Origin: an uncultured Anaerolineae bacterium
Lineage (GTDB): Bacteria > Chloroflexota > Anaerolineae > Promineifilales > Promineifilaceae
Length of the DNA stretch: 64,000 nt
Direction of reading: 5' to 3'
Assembly: GCA_937943625.1 (NCBI GenBank)
Contig: CALEAD010000006.1
Span: 1-64,000 of the forward strand
Notes under the pieces: generated by a model
The model's database searches: none
The model's input: the letters and a program-made list of their open reading frames with translations, nothing else
Told to the model about the DNA's origin: nothing
Made by a program: the position numbers and the translations under genes
Part shown: positions 47,555 through 57,919 of the stretch, piece by piece
Layout of the letters: every line of letters begins with the position of its first letter
How positions within the stretch are numbered: position 1 is the first letter of the stretch

Positions 47555-48817
47555 ATGGCAGAAAAGGAATACCTGACCGTTGCTGAGGCGCTAGAACTGG
47601 TGCTGGCAGGCATTGAGGTGCTGCCGCCAGAACACGTGGAACTGGCGCAAGCCCTGGGTCGCATTCTGGCGCAGCCCATTGTGGCGCGAGACAGCCTACC
47701 CCCCTTTGCCAATTCCTCTATGGACGGCTATGCGCTGCGCGCTGCCGACCTGGCCGGCGCAACGCCGCAGTCGCCGGTCAGCCTGCGCGTGCTGGGGGAA
47801 ATTGCCGCGGGCGCGGTGGGTGATGTACCTGTCTTGCCCGGAACGGCCGTGCGCATTATGACAGGCGCTCCCCTCCCTCCTGGCGCAGATGCCGTCGTGC
47901 CGGTAGAAGACACCAATGAACCCTGGCGCGATGCCGAACGGCCGTTGGCCAGCCACGTTCTCATTTTCCGCCAGGTAGCTCCTGGCGCCTACGTGCGCCG
48001 CGTGGGCGAAGATATTCAGACAGGACAGGTTGTCCTGGCTGCCGGTCACCTCATTCGCCCCCAAGAGATAGGGGTGCTGGCCTCGCTAGGCGTCAGCAGC
48101 GTGCCTGTTGTGCGCCGCCCGCGCGTGGGCGTATTGGCAACCGGAGACGAGCTAATCGCCGTTGAGGAACCCCTGCGCCCCGGCAAAATTCGCAACAGCA
48201 ACGGCTATACGCAGGCGGCCCAGGTGGCGGCGCTGGGTGCCGTGCCTGTGCCCCTGGGCATTGCGCCCGACAGCGAAACGGCCGTGCGCGCGCGTTTACA
48301 GGCGGGTCTAGCAGCCGGGGTTGACCTGTTCATCAGCTCCGCTGGTGTCTCTGTGGGCGCATACGACGTGGTAAAAACGGTGCTGGAAAAAGAGGGGAAC
48401 GTTGACTTCTGGCGCGTGCGCATGCGCCCCGGCAAGCCACTAGCTTACGGCCGTTACGGGAGCATACCCTACCTGGGATTACCGGGCAACCCGGTTTCCG
48501 CCATGGTCTCCTTTGAGCGCTTTGCCCGCCCCGCCATCCTCAAAATGGCCGGGCACACACGCCTGGAACGGCCGCAAGTACAAGCCATCGTGCAAGAAGA
48601 GATTTATTCAGATGGGCGCGAGAGCTACATTCGCGCAGTTGTGCGGCGAGAGGGGGAGGTGTATACGGCCGTTACCACGGGCGCCCAGGGGTCACACATG
48701 ATGACCTCCCTCATTGCCGCCAATGCGCTCTTGATCGTGCCCGAGGGCGTAACGCACGTGCCTGCCGGGCAATCCTTGTCAGCCATGATGATCAACTGGC
48801 CAGAAACGGTTTTTTAG
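47555..48817 (+). CDS. moeA: Molybdopterin molybdenumtransferase
   Basis: A 420-residue MoeA that inserts molybdate into adenylylated molybdopterin. Motifs: PPFANSSMDGYAL near residue 48, VRIMTGAPLPPGADAVVPVED near residue 105, VLATGDEL, SAGVSVGAYDVV and RMRPGKPLAYG. Domain IV follows at the C-terminus. The start at 47555 uses the AAAGGA RBS lying in a dispersed repeat. It would serve the molybdoenzyme at 5506-8334. No other moa/mob genes are in the window. Confidence 0.95.
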   Translation: MAEKEYLTVAEALELVLAGIEVLPPEHVELAQALGRILAQPIVARDSLPPFANSSMDGYALRAADLAGATPQSPVSLRVLGEIAAGAVGDVPVLPGTAVRIMTGAPLPPGADAVVPVEDTNEPWRDAERPLASHVLIFRQVAPGAYVRRVGEDIQTGQVVLAAGHLIRPQEIGVLASLGVSSVPVVRRPRVGVLATGDELIAVEEPLRPGKIRNSNGYTQAAQVAALGAVPVPLGIAPDSETAVRARLQAGLAAGVDLFISSAGVSVGAYDVVKTVLEKEGNVDFWRVRMRPGKPLAYGRYGSIPYLGLPGNPVSAMVSFERFARPAILKMAGHTRLERPQVQAIVQEEIYSDGRESYIRAVVRREGEVYTAVTTGAQGSHMMTSLIAANALLIVPEGVTHVPAGQSLSAMMINWPETVF

Positions 48818-48947
48818 CGCCATGCCTAAGGTTTTATGGAAAAGTTTGATGGTTTGCTGATTGGTTTGTTGGTTGGCATTTGATAGTTGGTTTGTTGGTC
48901 GAAAACGAACGTACCACAACAGCCTGGCAGTCACTTTTCAGACAATC

Positions 48948-48975
48948 AAAAAGACCCGCTGTGGCAGGTCTTTTT
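48948..48975. terminator. Bidirectional terminator between moeA and the S1 gene
   Basis: AAAAAGACC (48948-48956) and GGTCTTTTT (48967-48975) form a stem flanked by A and T runs between convergent genes, so it ends both transcripts. Confidence 0.8.
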
Positions 48976-48986
48976 GCTGATTTTGC

Positions 48987-49808
48987 TCAATCTTGCAGCT
49001 GCAAGGTGCGACGCAGTAACTCTTCTTGCTGTGAGCGACTGCGCTCGCGCTGACGCGCCTTTTTGTTCTTTTTACGGCCGTCCATCATGGCATCCAGGCG
49101 CTCACTGCCCATTGCGCGACGCAATGCCACTTCCATGGCCGTGGGCAGTTCTTCCTCCTCCTCGTCCATTGCGTACTCTTCAACCTCAACCTGCTGAGCG
49201 CCGCGTCCACGCCGGCCACCGCCACGACCTTCGCTTACTGGCTCATGGTGCACAGGTTCCGGTTTTTCCAGCAGTGCTTTCATGCTCAGGTCAATACGCC
49301 GCTTCCGCTTGCTAAAACCAAGCACCTGCACCTGCACCTCATCACCCACCTTCACCACTTCGCCAGGGCTTTTCACGTAATCATGGCTAAGTTCGCTGAT
49401 GTGCACCAACCCTTCCCGCTCGGCGCCAATGTTGACAAAAGCGCCAAAATTCTCCAGACGGGTCACCGTTCCCGTGTAGACGTTTCCCACCTTCAGGTCA
49501 CTCCAATCTACAGCCAGGGGCTGGATCATCGTGACCATAATTTGTTGTGTCTGCCGGTCAACTTTTTCAACCCACACCGTCACTTCGTCACCCACTTTCA
49601 GGGCATCAGAAACGCGGTTAACACGCCCTTCACTGAGCTGGGAAATGTGGATGAGGGCGTTCACACCTACGCCAATGTCAATAAAAGCGCCATAAAGCTC
49701 CAGCCGCTCGACCTTGCCCGTTAGCTTCATTTTTGGCTTCAGGTCATTAATTGTTAAAGGAGCAGCCACTTCAGGCGCTCCTGTTGTTTCGGTCACTTCT
49801 TCACGCAT
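48987..49808 (-). CDS. Double S1-domain RNA-binding protein
   Basis: A 273-residue protein with two S1 domains (residues 24-95, GKVERLELYGAFIDIGVGVNALIHISQL; residues 105-180, GTVTRLENFGAFVNIGAEREGLVHISEL). A basic Gly/Arg-rich linker (GRGGGRRGRG), an acidic stretch (DEEEEE) and a Lys/Arg-rich tail follow. It is shorter than ribosomal S1 (4-6 domains) and resembles the S1-like proteins of Chloroflexota and Firmicutes. A near-consensus promoter is 125 bp upstream. Confidence 0.88.
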   Translation of the reverse strand: MREEVTETTGAPEVAAPLTINDLKPKMKLTGKVERLELYGAFIDIGVGVNALIHISQLSEGRVNRVSDALKVGDEVTVWVEKVDRQTQQIMVTMIQPLAVDWSDLKVGNVYTGTVTRLENFGAFVNIGAEREGLVHISELSHDYVKSPGEVVKVGDEVQVQVLGFSKRKRRIDLSMKALLEKPEPVHHEPVSEGRGGGRRGRGAQQVEVEEYAMDEEEEELPTAMEVALRRAMGSERLDAMMDGRKKNKKARQRERSRSQQEELLRRTLQLQD

Positions 49809-49931
49809 GTTGAGTTCTCCTACGCAGGGATGTATTGCTCAGCGCTCTGCGCATCCGTCGCAATATGTTGTTCATAATACATGGGGGGGCAGAACGCATA
49901 GTTTTGCTTTTGCTCCAAAATTCAGAAGGCA

Positions 49932-49959
49932 ATTATAGCAATGGCATAGGGTGTGTCAA
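49932..49959 (-). promoter_or_regulatory. Consensus sigma-70-type promoter of the S1 gene
   Basis: On the minus strand: TTGACA (49959-49954), a 16 bp spacer, TATAAT (49937-49932). Both hexamers are perfect. It gives a leader of roughly 115 nt before the S1 gene ATG. Confidence 0.8.
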
Positions 49960-50025
49960 CCTGAAAACGAGATTACAGCGATTGTAAATTTGAAACCATG
50001 CGGGTGGGCGGGACAGCGCGGAAAA

Positions 50026-50076
50026 GTTTGTAGTGGCCGCTTTAGCGGGCAACTGATTAAAGTCGGCACTACAAAC
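50026..50076. repeat. 51 bp hairpin repeat, copy B
   Basis: Ends GTTTGTAGTG and CACTACAAAC are perfect 10 bp inverted repeats, with an inner CCGC-TTTA-GCGG hairpin. About 78 percent identical to 2694-2744 and in the same orientation. Confidence 0.65.
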
Positions 50077-50188
50077 GGGTATATACAGCTTTGTGAAGCA
50101 GGCTTAAATTGAGAATTACTGGTAACTTCCAGCTGAATACCATTGTTGAAACGCAAGCTGTCAGGAGCAAAAGTGCCGCGAAAATAAA

Positions 50189-51214
50189 TCACCCGTCATG
50201 ATTGCCGAAAACGGCCGTTTCTCCCCGGTGTACCCGCTCTAACTGATAAATTGCATACAAAGCCACTAATGCTGTTACCCCCGCCATCAGATATGCCTCC
50301 AGGACCGTGGCTTTGGAGACAAACACCCCTACCATACCAAAGGTTCCCGCTATCAAGTACAAAATCAGCACCGCTTCGCGCTGGCTAAAGCCCATTTTTA
50401 CCAGACGGTGGCTGGTATGATCCTTGCCCGCCGTATTCGGGCTGACGCCACGGCGCAGGCGCGAGAAAACCACCAGGGTCATATCAAAAATGGGCAAGCC
50501 TAACACAAAGACAGGAACCATCCAGGTGACCGTATTGGGGCTGCCAGGAAAGCGTAATTGCAGGCCCAGGACAGCCAGCACAAACCCTAAGAAAAGCGAC
50601 CCTACATCCCCCATGAAAATTTGTGCGGGCTTGAAGTTGTAGCGCAAAAAGCCCAGGCAGGCACCCAATACGCCCGCTGCCAACGCCGAAACCAAAAACT
50701 GCTCATTGAGTGCTCCCAACAGCAACATAAACGCGGCCGCCACGGCGCTGACTCCGGCGCTAAGGCCGTCCATGTTGTCCAGGAAATTGATGGCGTTGCT
50801 GATGCCTGCTAGCCACAGTAGGGTAATGGCATAGTTTGCCAGATCAGGAATAGGGAGCTGCACACGCACCTGGAAGAAAATGAGCACAACCCCAGCCACA
50901 AGCTGCCCTCCCAACTTGGCCCAGGCAGGCATACCGTAGCGGTCGTCCCACAGGCCAACCAGCGTTACCAGCGTCAGCGCCAGCAAAATGCCCAACACCT
51001 GACGCGGGGGCTGTCCGGCGTAGATGATCAGCACGGCCAGAATCGCCCCGCCAAAAATTGCCAGCCCACCCAGCAGCGGCATCGGCGTGCTGTGCAGCTT
51101 GCGCTGCGCCGGCGCATCCACAAAGCCCAGGGCAATGGCCACGCGGCGAATGGGCGGAATGCTGAACGCAGAAACAGCCAGGGCAATGAAGAAAACGGCA
51201 ATTGCAGCACGCAT
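50189..51214 (-). CDS. WecA/TagO-type undecaprenyl-phosphate sugar-1-phosphate transferase
   Basis: A 341-residue polytopic glycosyltransferase family 4 (MraY/WecA) protein with about ten helices. Catalytic and metal motifs: ISNAINFLDNMDGLSAGV near residue 135, MGDVGSLFLGF near residue 200, and the C-terminal GKDHTSHRLVKMG. It starts polysaccharide synthesis by loading a sugar phosphate on the lipid carrier. Length fits WecA rather than MraY. It follows the fused ligase gene after 6 bp. Confidence 0.9.
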   Translation of the reverse strand: MRAAIAVFFIALAVSAFSIPPIRRVAIALGFVDAPAQRKLHSTPMPLLGGLAIFGGAILAVLIIYAGQPPRQVLGILLALTLVTLVGLWDDRYGMPAWAKLGGQLVAGVVLIFFQVRVQLPIPDLANYAITLLWLAGISNAINFLDNMDGLSAGVSAVAAAFMLLLGALNEQFLVSALAAGVLGACLGFLRYNFKPAQIFMGDVGSLFLGFVLAVLGLQLRFPGSPNTVTWMVPVFVLGLPIFDMTLVVFSRLRRGVSPNTAGKDHTSHRLVKMGFSQREAVLILYLIAGTFGMVGVFVSKATVLEAYLMAGVTALVALYAIYQLERVHRGETAVFGNHDG

Positions 51215-51220
51215 AGGGTG

Positions 51221-54200
51221 TTATTGGGTTACTTCTACAATATCTATACGCAAAATCCGGTCGCCCAAATAATCCGGGTTGGCCATCGGGTCGCGCAGAG
51301 TCAGGTTGCTCAGCACCTCATCACCGGCAATTACTTCGCCAAAAATTGTGTGGCGGTTATCTAGCCAGGGCGTGGGGGCAAAGGTAATGAAGAACTGGCT
51401 GCCGTTTGTGCCGGGGCCGGCGTTTGCCATGGCCAGCAGACCGCGCCGGTCAAAGACCAGACCATTGTTCACTTCGTCGGCAAACTGGTAACCAGGGCCA
51501 CCGGCGCCGCTGCCGGTTGGGTCACCAGCCTGCGCCATGAAATCTGGCAGCACGCGGTGGAAGGTTGTGTCATCATAAAAGCCTTGCTCGGCCAGGAAGA
51601 CGAAGTTGTTGACGGTGAGCGGCGCGGCATCGTCAAAGAGGCGCAGGCGAATGTCGCCACGTTCCGTCTGGATGATGGCTTCGTAGCTTTTGTTGACGTC
51701 TATGACGAACGGAGGCGGCGCGTTGTAGTAGTTGTTGCGCTGCGCAGGGGGCAGGCTGGCCAACGGCCGTTCCCCTTGCAGGCCCTCGCCTTGTGGACGC
51801 GCACTTTCTGAGGCTGGCGGTTCAGGCAGGGAGGAAGCGTCCACGCCCAGGGAGAACAAAAGCTGCTGTACCTGGGGCACGGCCTGGGCTGGCGCCTGGC
51901 TCAATGCCAGCCGCGCTTTTTGTTCCGCCTGCGCCGTGTCGCCCAGCGCCTGGTACGCTTCAGCAATCAGGTAGTTCACGTTCCAGGCGGGCAACTGCGC
52001 GCGCGGGTCGTTGGCCAGGGCATTCTCATAAGCCAGGATTGCTTCGGCATACTGCCCCAGTTCTCGCTCCACTTGCGCCAGTTGCAACCAGGCGCGCGCA
52101 TTTTGCGCATCCCGCTCCAGGCCTGCGCGCAGCGCCTCAGCCGCTTCGCGGTAGAAAGCGATGCGACTATCGCCATCGGGGTCGGCGCAGGAGATTAGCC
52201 CATCTGCCAGGGCATAATGGGCTGTGGCAAAGTAGGGATCAATGATAACCGCCTGGCGATATACCGCCAGCGCCTCTTCGCAGCTTCCCTTTAGCTCCAA
52301 CAAAAGCACGCCCAACTCGTTGCGGATAACTGAGTTTTGGGGGCTGAGGGTCAGGGCGGTGCGGTAGTAGGATTCGGCCGTTTGCAGCCGTGCTGCGCGC
52401 TCAACGTCATCAGCAGCAAGCTGCACCAGGCGCGTATTGAGGCGCGCCAGGTTGGCAGTATGATCGGTGTTCAGCGGGTTAATGGCCTGGGCGCGCAGCA
52501 GTCGCTCTTCTGCTTGCTGGAAAAGTTGCTGCCGCTTGATAGGGTCCGGTTCAATGGTGGAACGCTCCAGATAAGCACGTCCCAGGAAGAGGTAGTAAAA
52601 GTCTTCGCGTGGGGCCAGTTCCAGGGCATGTTCATAAATGGCGATGGTGCTGTCCCAGGCGGCAATGGCTTGTTGTGAGCCGCGTGGAGCCTGGGCTGCC
52701 TGGCCTTCAAACGGCTTGCCGCGCTTGAAGACCATATCTGCCTGCACGACGCGCAGGTTTGTTTGCACAACGCCGTAGAGCGCCAGGGCAAAGATGAAGA
52801 CGAGGGCCACAAAGGCTGGGGTGCTGCCATAGGCGCGCACGTGGCTGCTGGCGTGTCGTGCCAGCACAAAAGCGCCGACAATCAGCAGCACAATCACAAA
52901 GGCATAGAAGAGCGTCAGAAAGCCGTTGACCAATCCGGCCTCGAAGACACGCAGTTCTTGTGTGGTCGCAAATTGCCGTGGCGCTGTGGGTGTAATGGAG
53001 CCTTTGAGCTGATTGGCCTGCAAAAAGCCCAATAAAAGCCCAAAGCTGACAGAGGTCACCCCCATCACAAGAGCGGGCATCACGCTTTGCTTCCAGTGAC
53101 GATCCCACAGGGAGTAGAGCAGGGCCAGGGTGAGCGCGGCCAGCAGCAGCGCCTGCCACCAGGCGCCGGCTACAAACAGGGGAATGACAAACAGGAAGCC
53201 GGCAAGAGCAACTAGGGCAGCCAGCAAACGGCCGTTTTGCCATTGCCGATAGAGTGCAGCGGTGCTGACGGCGCTGAGAAGCAGCCAGATGAGCAGCAGG
53301 GCGCGCCCCAGCGTGCCGGATGCGGTTACGGGTGCGGCTGTGTAGCTGTAGATGATGCCTCCCAGGCTGAGCAGGATGGAAACGCCCAGCAAGACGAGGC
53401 TGTTCTGGCGGCGGTTGGCTGGCCAGGTAGACGTGGCAACGGCCGTAAAGGTCAGCTCGCCTCCTTTCACCAGCTCACTCAGCGACACCAGCACGCCCAA
53501 TGTCCAGGTAAGGACGATCATCATAAAAATGAAGGGAGAGTCGGCAAAATCTTGCCTGGCATTGAGGAAGAGGGATTGATAGAAAATCTCTACCGGGGAG
53601 AGATCGGCAGGCGAGGCAATGGTTTTGCCGGGCGGCAAGGAATAGGTGATGTATTGGAAGGAGAGAATGCCCACCATGAGCAGCAAAATGAGGCCATGCA
53701 GCAGCACCGGTCCCCACACATCCTGGCCACTACTTTCCACCGCAACCGGGATGCGCTTGCGCCGCGCTGCTTTGGCAGCACTTTTGCCAGTTGCAGGTGT
53801 GACAACGGCCGTTTCCTTCCCCTCTTTTTGTGCTTCTTTTAGACGTGGCAAGGCGTACCCCAGCACAAACATCAGCCCCACGTAGGCAAAAAAGTGCAGC
53901 CGTGTGGCCGCAATGGCAATGCCAAAGTGAATTTCCACATAGTGGGCCAGCACGGCCGTTACCAGGCCAATGAGCAGGAGCCGCTCCATCTGAAAAGCTT
54001 CTTGCGCCTCCCCCTCTGCGTGGGCAGGCACAAAGATGGCGTAATATGTCAGGTAAAGAACCAGACCAATGATGCTGCCAAAGGGAACCGCCACGCCAAA
54101 GAACGGCAGACCCATCAGGGGCACGATCACGGCCGTTGTCCCCACCGCGCTACCAATCCACAAGCCAATCAGCAAGTTGCGGTCGCGCGGGCGGCGCACA

Positions 54201-55756
54201 ACACCCAACCACTTAAAGCCATAGTAAAACATGCTGAGGTAAAGCGCCTGCCACACCAAAAAGCCGGCCCAACCAGTAATCACCAGCGCATCAAACGTCT
54301 CATTGTGCGAACGATCCGGCGAGGCGTTGCGCGCCTCGACGGTGGCCAGCAGCGGCGGATAGAAGCGGTTATAGGCCACGTACATAGACTCTGGCCCGTA
54401 GCCAAGCAACGGCCGTAAAAAGTTCAGCGCATCCTGACGACCGTCGGGGAACTGCAACGGTTCGTGAATACCAATCAGCTCAAGCGCCCCTTCCCAAATG
54501 AGCACGCGCACCCGCCCCGTCGCCCGATCAGACTCCAACAAGCGGCCCAGGCGCCCTAGGGAAGGTTCCTCTTTCCACGCGACTAACGTTTCCGTCACGC
54601 GGCCAAGCAGGGGTGTCTGGCCAAACTGTGCGTTGAGTGGCTCGGCAAAGTTAAACGCACCCAGGCCGGTTGCGACGAAAAAGGCCAGCAATAGCCAGGA
54701 AAGCCACAGCCAGCGCCACCCGCGGCGCATGGCCATGAGCACCAAAATGAGCAGCGTTACCACGCCAACCGCGGCAGCAAAGGCCAGAAACGAGGCCAGT
54801 GAACGGGAAAGCGAGTCCAGCCGCCCTGAAGCAATAATTTGCCCCAGCAGCAGGTTAATGACCCCAAAAGAGAGCGAGAGTCCGCCCAAGAGCAGCGCCA
54901 GCACCTTGCCGACGTCTGCCAGACCCAATTTCCGCCCAGTGGTTTCGGCGTTGCGCAGCGAGACAAGCAAGATGAGGACAAAGGCAAAGAGAGCGACAGC
55001 CAGACCCATCCAGGGGCCGCGGCTGCTGGTCCAGTAAATGGCCGCCAGCTGTAGCGCCATGGTAAAGATGTAAATGGAGGCACGAATGACGTCAGCAGCA
55101 GATAGTTCTGCATCTTCAAGGATATTCGTGAAGGCGTCTATGATGCGCGCCAGCGTGAGCGGGAGCACCATGATCAGGTACGCGGCAATGAAAATGGCGT
55201 TGCCCATGTGCCCGGCAATGCGGCGCTGGGTGTCGCCTCCCCAGGGTAAGGGGTCTAGCTGAAAACGCTGCAAAATACCGTAGAAGGAAATGGGGATGCT
55301 GGTCAGGATCACGGCCGTTGCCACGCGCTGCACTTGCTTCCTGGTGCGCATGGTAGCAGCCAGTAAGGCAAAGATGACGATGTAAGAGAGGGTCGTGTAG
55401 GTTCCCTGCAACCGCTGGTAGGAGCCGGCCCAACTGACCTGCGGCGTAATGGAGGCAAGCGTGGAGAGCAGATAGACAATGACGAGCAAGAAAACGGGCA
55501 GGACAAACGGCCGTTTCCACACCGAATCTTCATCCCGCCAACGCAGCCAGTTTAACTGCCGCCATCCTTCCTCATTAATAAACTTCACCAGCCAGGCAGC
55601 GCTCATCAGCAGGGCAATCGAGCGCAGCAGCGTTAGCTTGTCCGGCTCAAAAACGCGGTCGGAGTGAATGTTGAAAAAGAGGGGAATAGAAACAATAGCG
55701 GCTAACCAGCCAATTTCGAGAAAACCGTTGCACCAATGGGATAGTTTTGAGTTCAT
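51221..55756 (-). CDS. O-antigen-ligase-like membrane protein fused to TPR and cyclophilin domains
   Basis: A 1511-residue fusion. Residues 1 to about 1040 are mostly hydrophobic, with a Wzy_C/O-antigen ligase-like segment near 430-560 ([11 protein letters not shown] ... [17 protein letters not shown]). Residues of about 1050-1320 are TPR-like helical pairs ([36 protein letters not shown]). From about 1365 comes a complete cyclophilin with [41 protein letters not shown], so the catalytic Arg, Gln, Phe, Trp and His are kept. Start at ATG 55756; a TTG at 55786 is the alternative. The frame is unbroken throughout. Confidence 0.82.
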   Translation of the reverse strand: MNSKLSHWCNGFLEIGWLAAIVSIPLFFNIHSDRVFEPDKLTLLRSIALLMSAAWLVKFINEEGWRQLNWLRWRDEDSVWKRPFVLPVFLLVIVYLLSTLASITPQVSWAGSYQRLQGTYTTLSYIVIFALLAATMRTRKQVQRVATAVILTSIPISFYGILQRFQLDPLPWGGDTQRRIAGHMGNAIFIAAYLIMVLPLTLARIIDAFTNILEDAELSAADVIRASIYIFTMALQLAAIYWTSSRGPWMGLAVALFAFVLILLVSLRNAETTGRKLGLADVGKVLALLLGGLSLSFGVINLLLGQIIASGRLDSLSRSLASFLAFAAAVGVVTLLILVLMAMRRGWRWLWLSWLLLAFFVATGLGAFNFAEPLNAQFGQTPLLGRVTETLVAWKEEPSLGRLGRLLESDRATGRVRVLIWEGALELIGIHEPLQFPDGRQDALNFLRPLLGYGPESMYVAYNRFYPPLLATVEARNASPDRSHNETFDALVITGWAGFLVWQALYLSMFYYGFKWLGVVRRPRDRNLLIGLWIGSAVGTTAVIVPLMGLPFFGVAVPFGSIIGLVLYLTYYAIFVPAHAEGEAQEAFQMERLLLIGLVTAVLAHYVEIHFGIAIAATRLHFFAYVGLMFVLGYALPRLKEAQKEGKETAVVTPATGKSAAKAARRKRIPVAVESSGQDVWGPVLLHGLILLLMVGILSFQYITYSLPPGKTIASPADLSPVEIFYQSLFLNARQDFADSPFIFMMIVLTWTLGVLVSLSELVKGGELTFTAVATSTWPANRRQNSLVLLGVSILLSLGGIIYSYTAAPVTASGTLGRALLLIWLLLSAVSTAALYRQWQNGRLLAALVALAGFLFVIPLFVAGAWWQALLLAALTLALLYSLWDRHWKQSVMPALVMGVTSVSFGLLLGFLQANQLKGSITPTAPRQFATTQELRVFEAGLVNGFLTLFYAFVIVLLIVGAFVLARHASSHVRAYGSTPAFVALVFIFALALYGVVQTNLRVVQADMVFKRGKPFEGQAAQAPRGSQQAIAAWDSTIAIYEHALELAPREDFYYLFLGRAYLERSTIEPDPIKRQQLFQQAEERLLRAQAINPLNTDHTANLARLNTRLVQLAADDVERAARLQTAESYYRTALTLSPQNSVIRNELGVLLLELKGSCEEALAVYRQAVIIDPYFATAHYALADGLISCADPDGDSRIAFYREAAEALRAGLERDAQNARAWLQLAQVERELGQYAEAILAYENALANDPRAQLPAWNVNYLIAEAYQALGDTAQAEQKARLALSQAPAQAVPQVQQLLFSLGVDASSLPEPPASESARPQGEGLQGERPLASLPPAQRNNYYNAPPPFVIDVNKSYEAIIQTERGDIRLRLFDDAAPLTVNNFVFLAEQGFYDDTTFHRVLPDFMAQAGDPTGSGAGGPGYQFADEVNNGLVFDRRGLLAMANAGPGTNGSQFFITFAPTPWLDNRHTIFGEVIAGDEVLSNLTLRDPMANPDYLGDRILRIDIVEVTQ

Positions 55757-55766
55757 ACGTATTCTT

Positions 55767-56249
55767 TCAAGGCAGGTTGGAATCAAGACCTAATTTTTCT
55801 AGAAACAACGCCACGTCACGCGCCAACAGTGGCCTTAATTGCCAGGCTCGTTCTGTATTTTCGACGACGCGCTGCGGCTGGATTGGAACACCATAAGCAT
55901 GACGAAAGAAGTGGCGAAAAGCGCGCAACTCATTGAGCAAGGCCACCGATTCGGCAGACAACAATGCGGGGCGCGTTTCTCGAATTTCCAGGGCCATGCG
56001 CTGTATCAGGGCCATATGCCAGCGTGATGGATCAGAAACGCGGTTCTCGAATGCTTTTGCCACAATGAGCAACAAATCTTCTATGGCGCTGTAAAGATTG
56101 TGCAATTGATAGGCGGCGCTTTCGACGTAAGCAGGAACCTCGTCTGACATTTCGGCCGTTCGTTGGCGCAGTAACTCGTATACCTGATTGATGTTCGCCA
56201 TCTGTGCTTTTACTTCCGCCTCAAGCGTTCTCAAGCCGACGCTGTCCAT
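55767..56249 (-). CDS. HepT-like toxin or DUF86-related protein
   Basis: A 160-residue all-helical HEPN-fold protein with the catalytic RNase-type motif R-x4-H-x-Y in [12 protein letters not shown] near residue 117. HepT toxins are HEPN RNases or are AMPylated by a partner MntA on this Tyr. It overlaps the nucleotidyltransferase gene by 19 bp, the normal pairing. It is somewhat longer than typical HepT (about 110-145). AAGGAG lies 5 nt upstream. Confidence 0.82.
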   Translation of the reverse strand: MDSVGLRTLEAEVKAQMANINQVYELLRQRTAEMSDEVPAYVESAAYQLHNLYSAIEDLLLIVAKAFENRVSDPSRWHMALIQRMALEIRETRPALLSAESVALLNELRAFRHFFRHAYGVPIQPQRVVENTERAWQLRPLLARDVALFLEKLGLDSNLP

Positions 56250-56590
56250 AAGACTCCTTCTCGTTTGATTTTTGCCGCAAAATGGCAGGTATGCAATTCT
56301 AGCAAATCCACTTCCCGTTCCAGCAGCAAGGAAAGGGCAGCAGCGAAAGCAAAAAAACGGCCGTTGGCCACATCCACTACCGCTACATCTACGTCAGAAT
56401 GATCGCTAAAGCGACCGGGCTGGACCAGCGAGCCGAAGATGTACGCCTGTGTTACGCCATAGTTAGTGGCGTTTTCATTCAGCCAGGCCAGCAACTGTGC
56501 CAGCAAGGCTTGCCGCTCCGCTTCCCACTTTTCCTGGCGCGCGGCAAGGGTTTGGTCTAAAACGGCCGTACTGAAAACTGCGGTACTCAC
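56231..56590 (-). CDS. MntA-like minimal nucleotidyltransferase antitoxin
   Basis: A 119-residue nucleotidyltransferase with the motif AYIFGSLVQPGRFSDHSDVDVAVVD (GS-x10-DxD) near residue 50. In type VII systems MntA adds AMP to HepT and blocks it. GTG start at 56590. The pair sits between two polysaccharide gene groups, so either it is a passenger stabilising the locus or it is unrelated to glycan synthesis. The upstream gap 56591-56731 has only degenerate GCGGTC repeats. Confidence 0.82.
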   Translation of the reverse strand: MSTAVFSTAVLDQTLAARQEKWEAERQALLAQLLAWLNENATNYGVTQAYIFGSLVQPGRFSDHSDVDVAVVDVANGRFFAFAAALSLLLEREVDLLELHTCHFAAKIKREGVLWTASA

Positions 56591-56731
56591 TGATCTTCTT
56601 CCTCAATCAGGTGCTCGAAAAGGCGATAATGCCATGATGGGCTAATGATAACACAAGCAGCAGTGGGAAACAGGGTGTGCGCAAATCAACGCTAACAAAT
56701 TTGACGGCAGACGGCGGTCAGCGGTCGGCGA

Positions 56732-57904
56732 TCACCCATGTAACAAAGATTGATAAAGGGCATCTATCTCCCGCACCATTTTTTCAGCGCCGAACTCAGG
56801 GGCGCGCGCACGGCCGTTTTCGCCCATGCGGCGGCGCAGCTCCCCATCTGCCAGCAATTGCACCACACGGTCGGCAAGCACGGCCGTTTCCCCCTTCCCC
56901 ACCAGGAAGCCATTCACCCCCTCTTCAATGGCCTCCGCCGAGCCATCGGCAGCGGTGCAGACGATGGGCAGACCAGAGGCCATCGCCTGGGGCAAGACGC
57001 GGGGCAGCCCTTCCCATAAACTGCTGAGGACAAACAGGTCAAAGGCGGCCATCAGTTCCGGCACGTCGCGGCGCAGGCCGGTGAGAATGGTTTGCGCCGT
57101 AAGGCCGCCCATCTGCAAGGCGCTTTCTACCTCTGGACGCAGCGCTCCATCGCCGACGATGATGAACCAGGTGTTGGGCATCTTACTGGCTATGCGAACA
57201 AACGCATTTACCAAATCTAGCGGCGCTTTTTGCGGCGAGAGGCGGGTAACGCTGCCGACAACCAGCGCATCGGCCGGGATGCCCAATTGACGGCGCATCT
57301 CCGCCGGGGGGATTTGCGGGTGGCCGAAGCGGTCTAGCTCGATGCCGCTGCGGATAACCACATAATCGGCAGTGCGAATGCCTTGCGCCAACCCCTTTTC
57401 CCGGTCTTTTTCAGCGACCAGAATGGCGGCATGGCCGCACCAGTCCCCTATTTTCTCCAGGGCAACGTAGAAGCGCAGTTTGCGCGGGGACATTTGCTCG
57501 TGGAAGCTCCAGCCGTGTACGGTGTGGACGATGACGGGGACACGGGCAATTTTGGCGGCGATGCGCCCCAGGACGCCGGCTTTGGAGCTGTGGGTGTGGA
57601 CGATCTGGTAACGGCCGTTGCGCATGACCCGCACCATTTTCAGCAGCGCCTTCAGGTCGTTGGCCGGGCTGACTTCGCGCACCAGTTCTGGCAGGATGGT
57701 GAGGGGGATGTTGCGCTGGCGCACTTCTTCGATGAGCGACCCTTCTGGCCCGGTCTGCGGACCGGAAAGGATGGAGACCTGGTAACGGCCGTCGCCCACC
57801 ACACCTTTGTTCATCAGGTCGGCCGTGAGCATGGTATTCTCTTGCGCCCCGCCAATGATGAGGCGAGTGATGGGGTGGAGGACGCGGATGGGTGTTGGCA
57901 TCAT
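56732..57904 (-). CDS. Family 4 glycosyltransferase
   Basis: A 390-residue GT-B glycosyltransferase. N-terminal acceptor domain with ITRLIIGGAQENTMLTADLM; C-terminal donor domain with VGSVTRLSPQKAPLDLVNAF and the E-x7-E motif in LSSLWEGLPRVLPQAMASGLPIV. It probably adds one sugar to a surface polysaccharide on the inner membrane face. Sugar and linkage are unknown. It ends the glycosyltransferase group; spacing to the upstream GT is 15 bp. Confidence 0.9.
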   Translation of the reverse strand: MMPTPIRVLHPITRLIIGGAQENTMLTADLMNKGVVGDGRYQVSILSGPQTGPEGSLIEEVRQRNIPLTILPELVREVSPANDLKALLKMVRVMRNGRYQIVHTHSSKAGVLGRIAAKIARVPVIVHTVHGWSFHEQMSPRKLRFYVALEKIGDWCGHAAILVAEKDREKGLAQGIRTADYVVIRSGIELDRFGHPQIPPAEMRRQLGIPADALVVGSVTRLSPQKAPLDLVNAFVRIASKMPNTWFIIVGDGALRPEVESALQMGGLTAQTILTGLRRDVPELMAAFDLFVLSSLWEGLPRVLPQAMASGLPIVCTAADGSAEAIEEGVNGFLVGKGETAVLADRVVQLLADGELRRRMGENGRARAPEFGAEKMVREIDALYQSLLHG

Positions 57905-57919
57905 TTGTTGATCCGCAGA

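Larger units (their letters stand above)
49809..50188. other. 380 bp intergenic region with a strong promoter and a hairpin repeat
   Basis: It contains the S1-gene leader, the promoter at 49932-49959 and copy B of the 51 bp hairpin repeat (50026-50076). I see no gene or RNA gene in the remainder. Confidence 0.5.
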
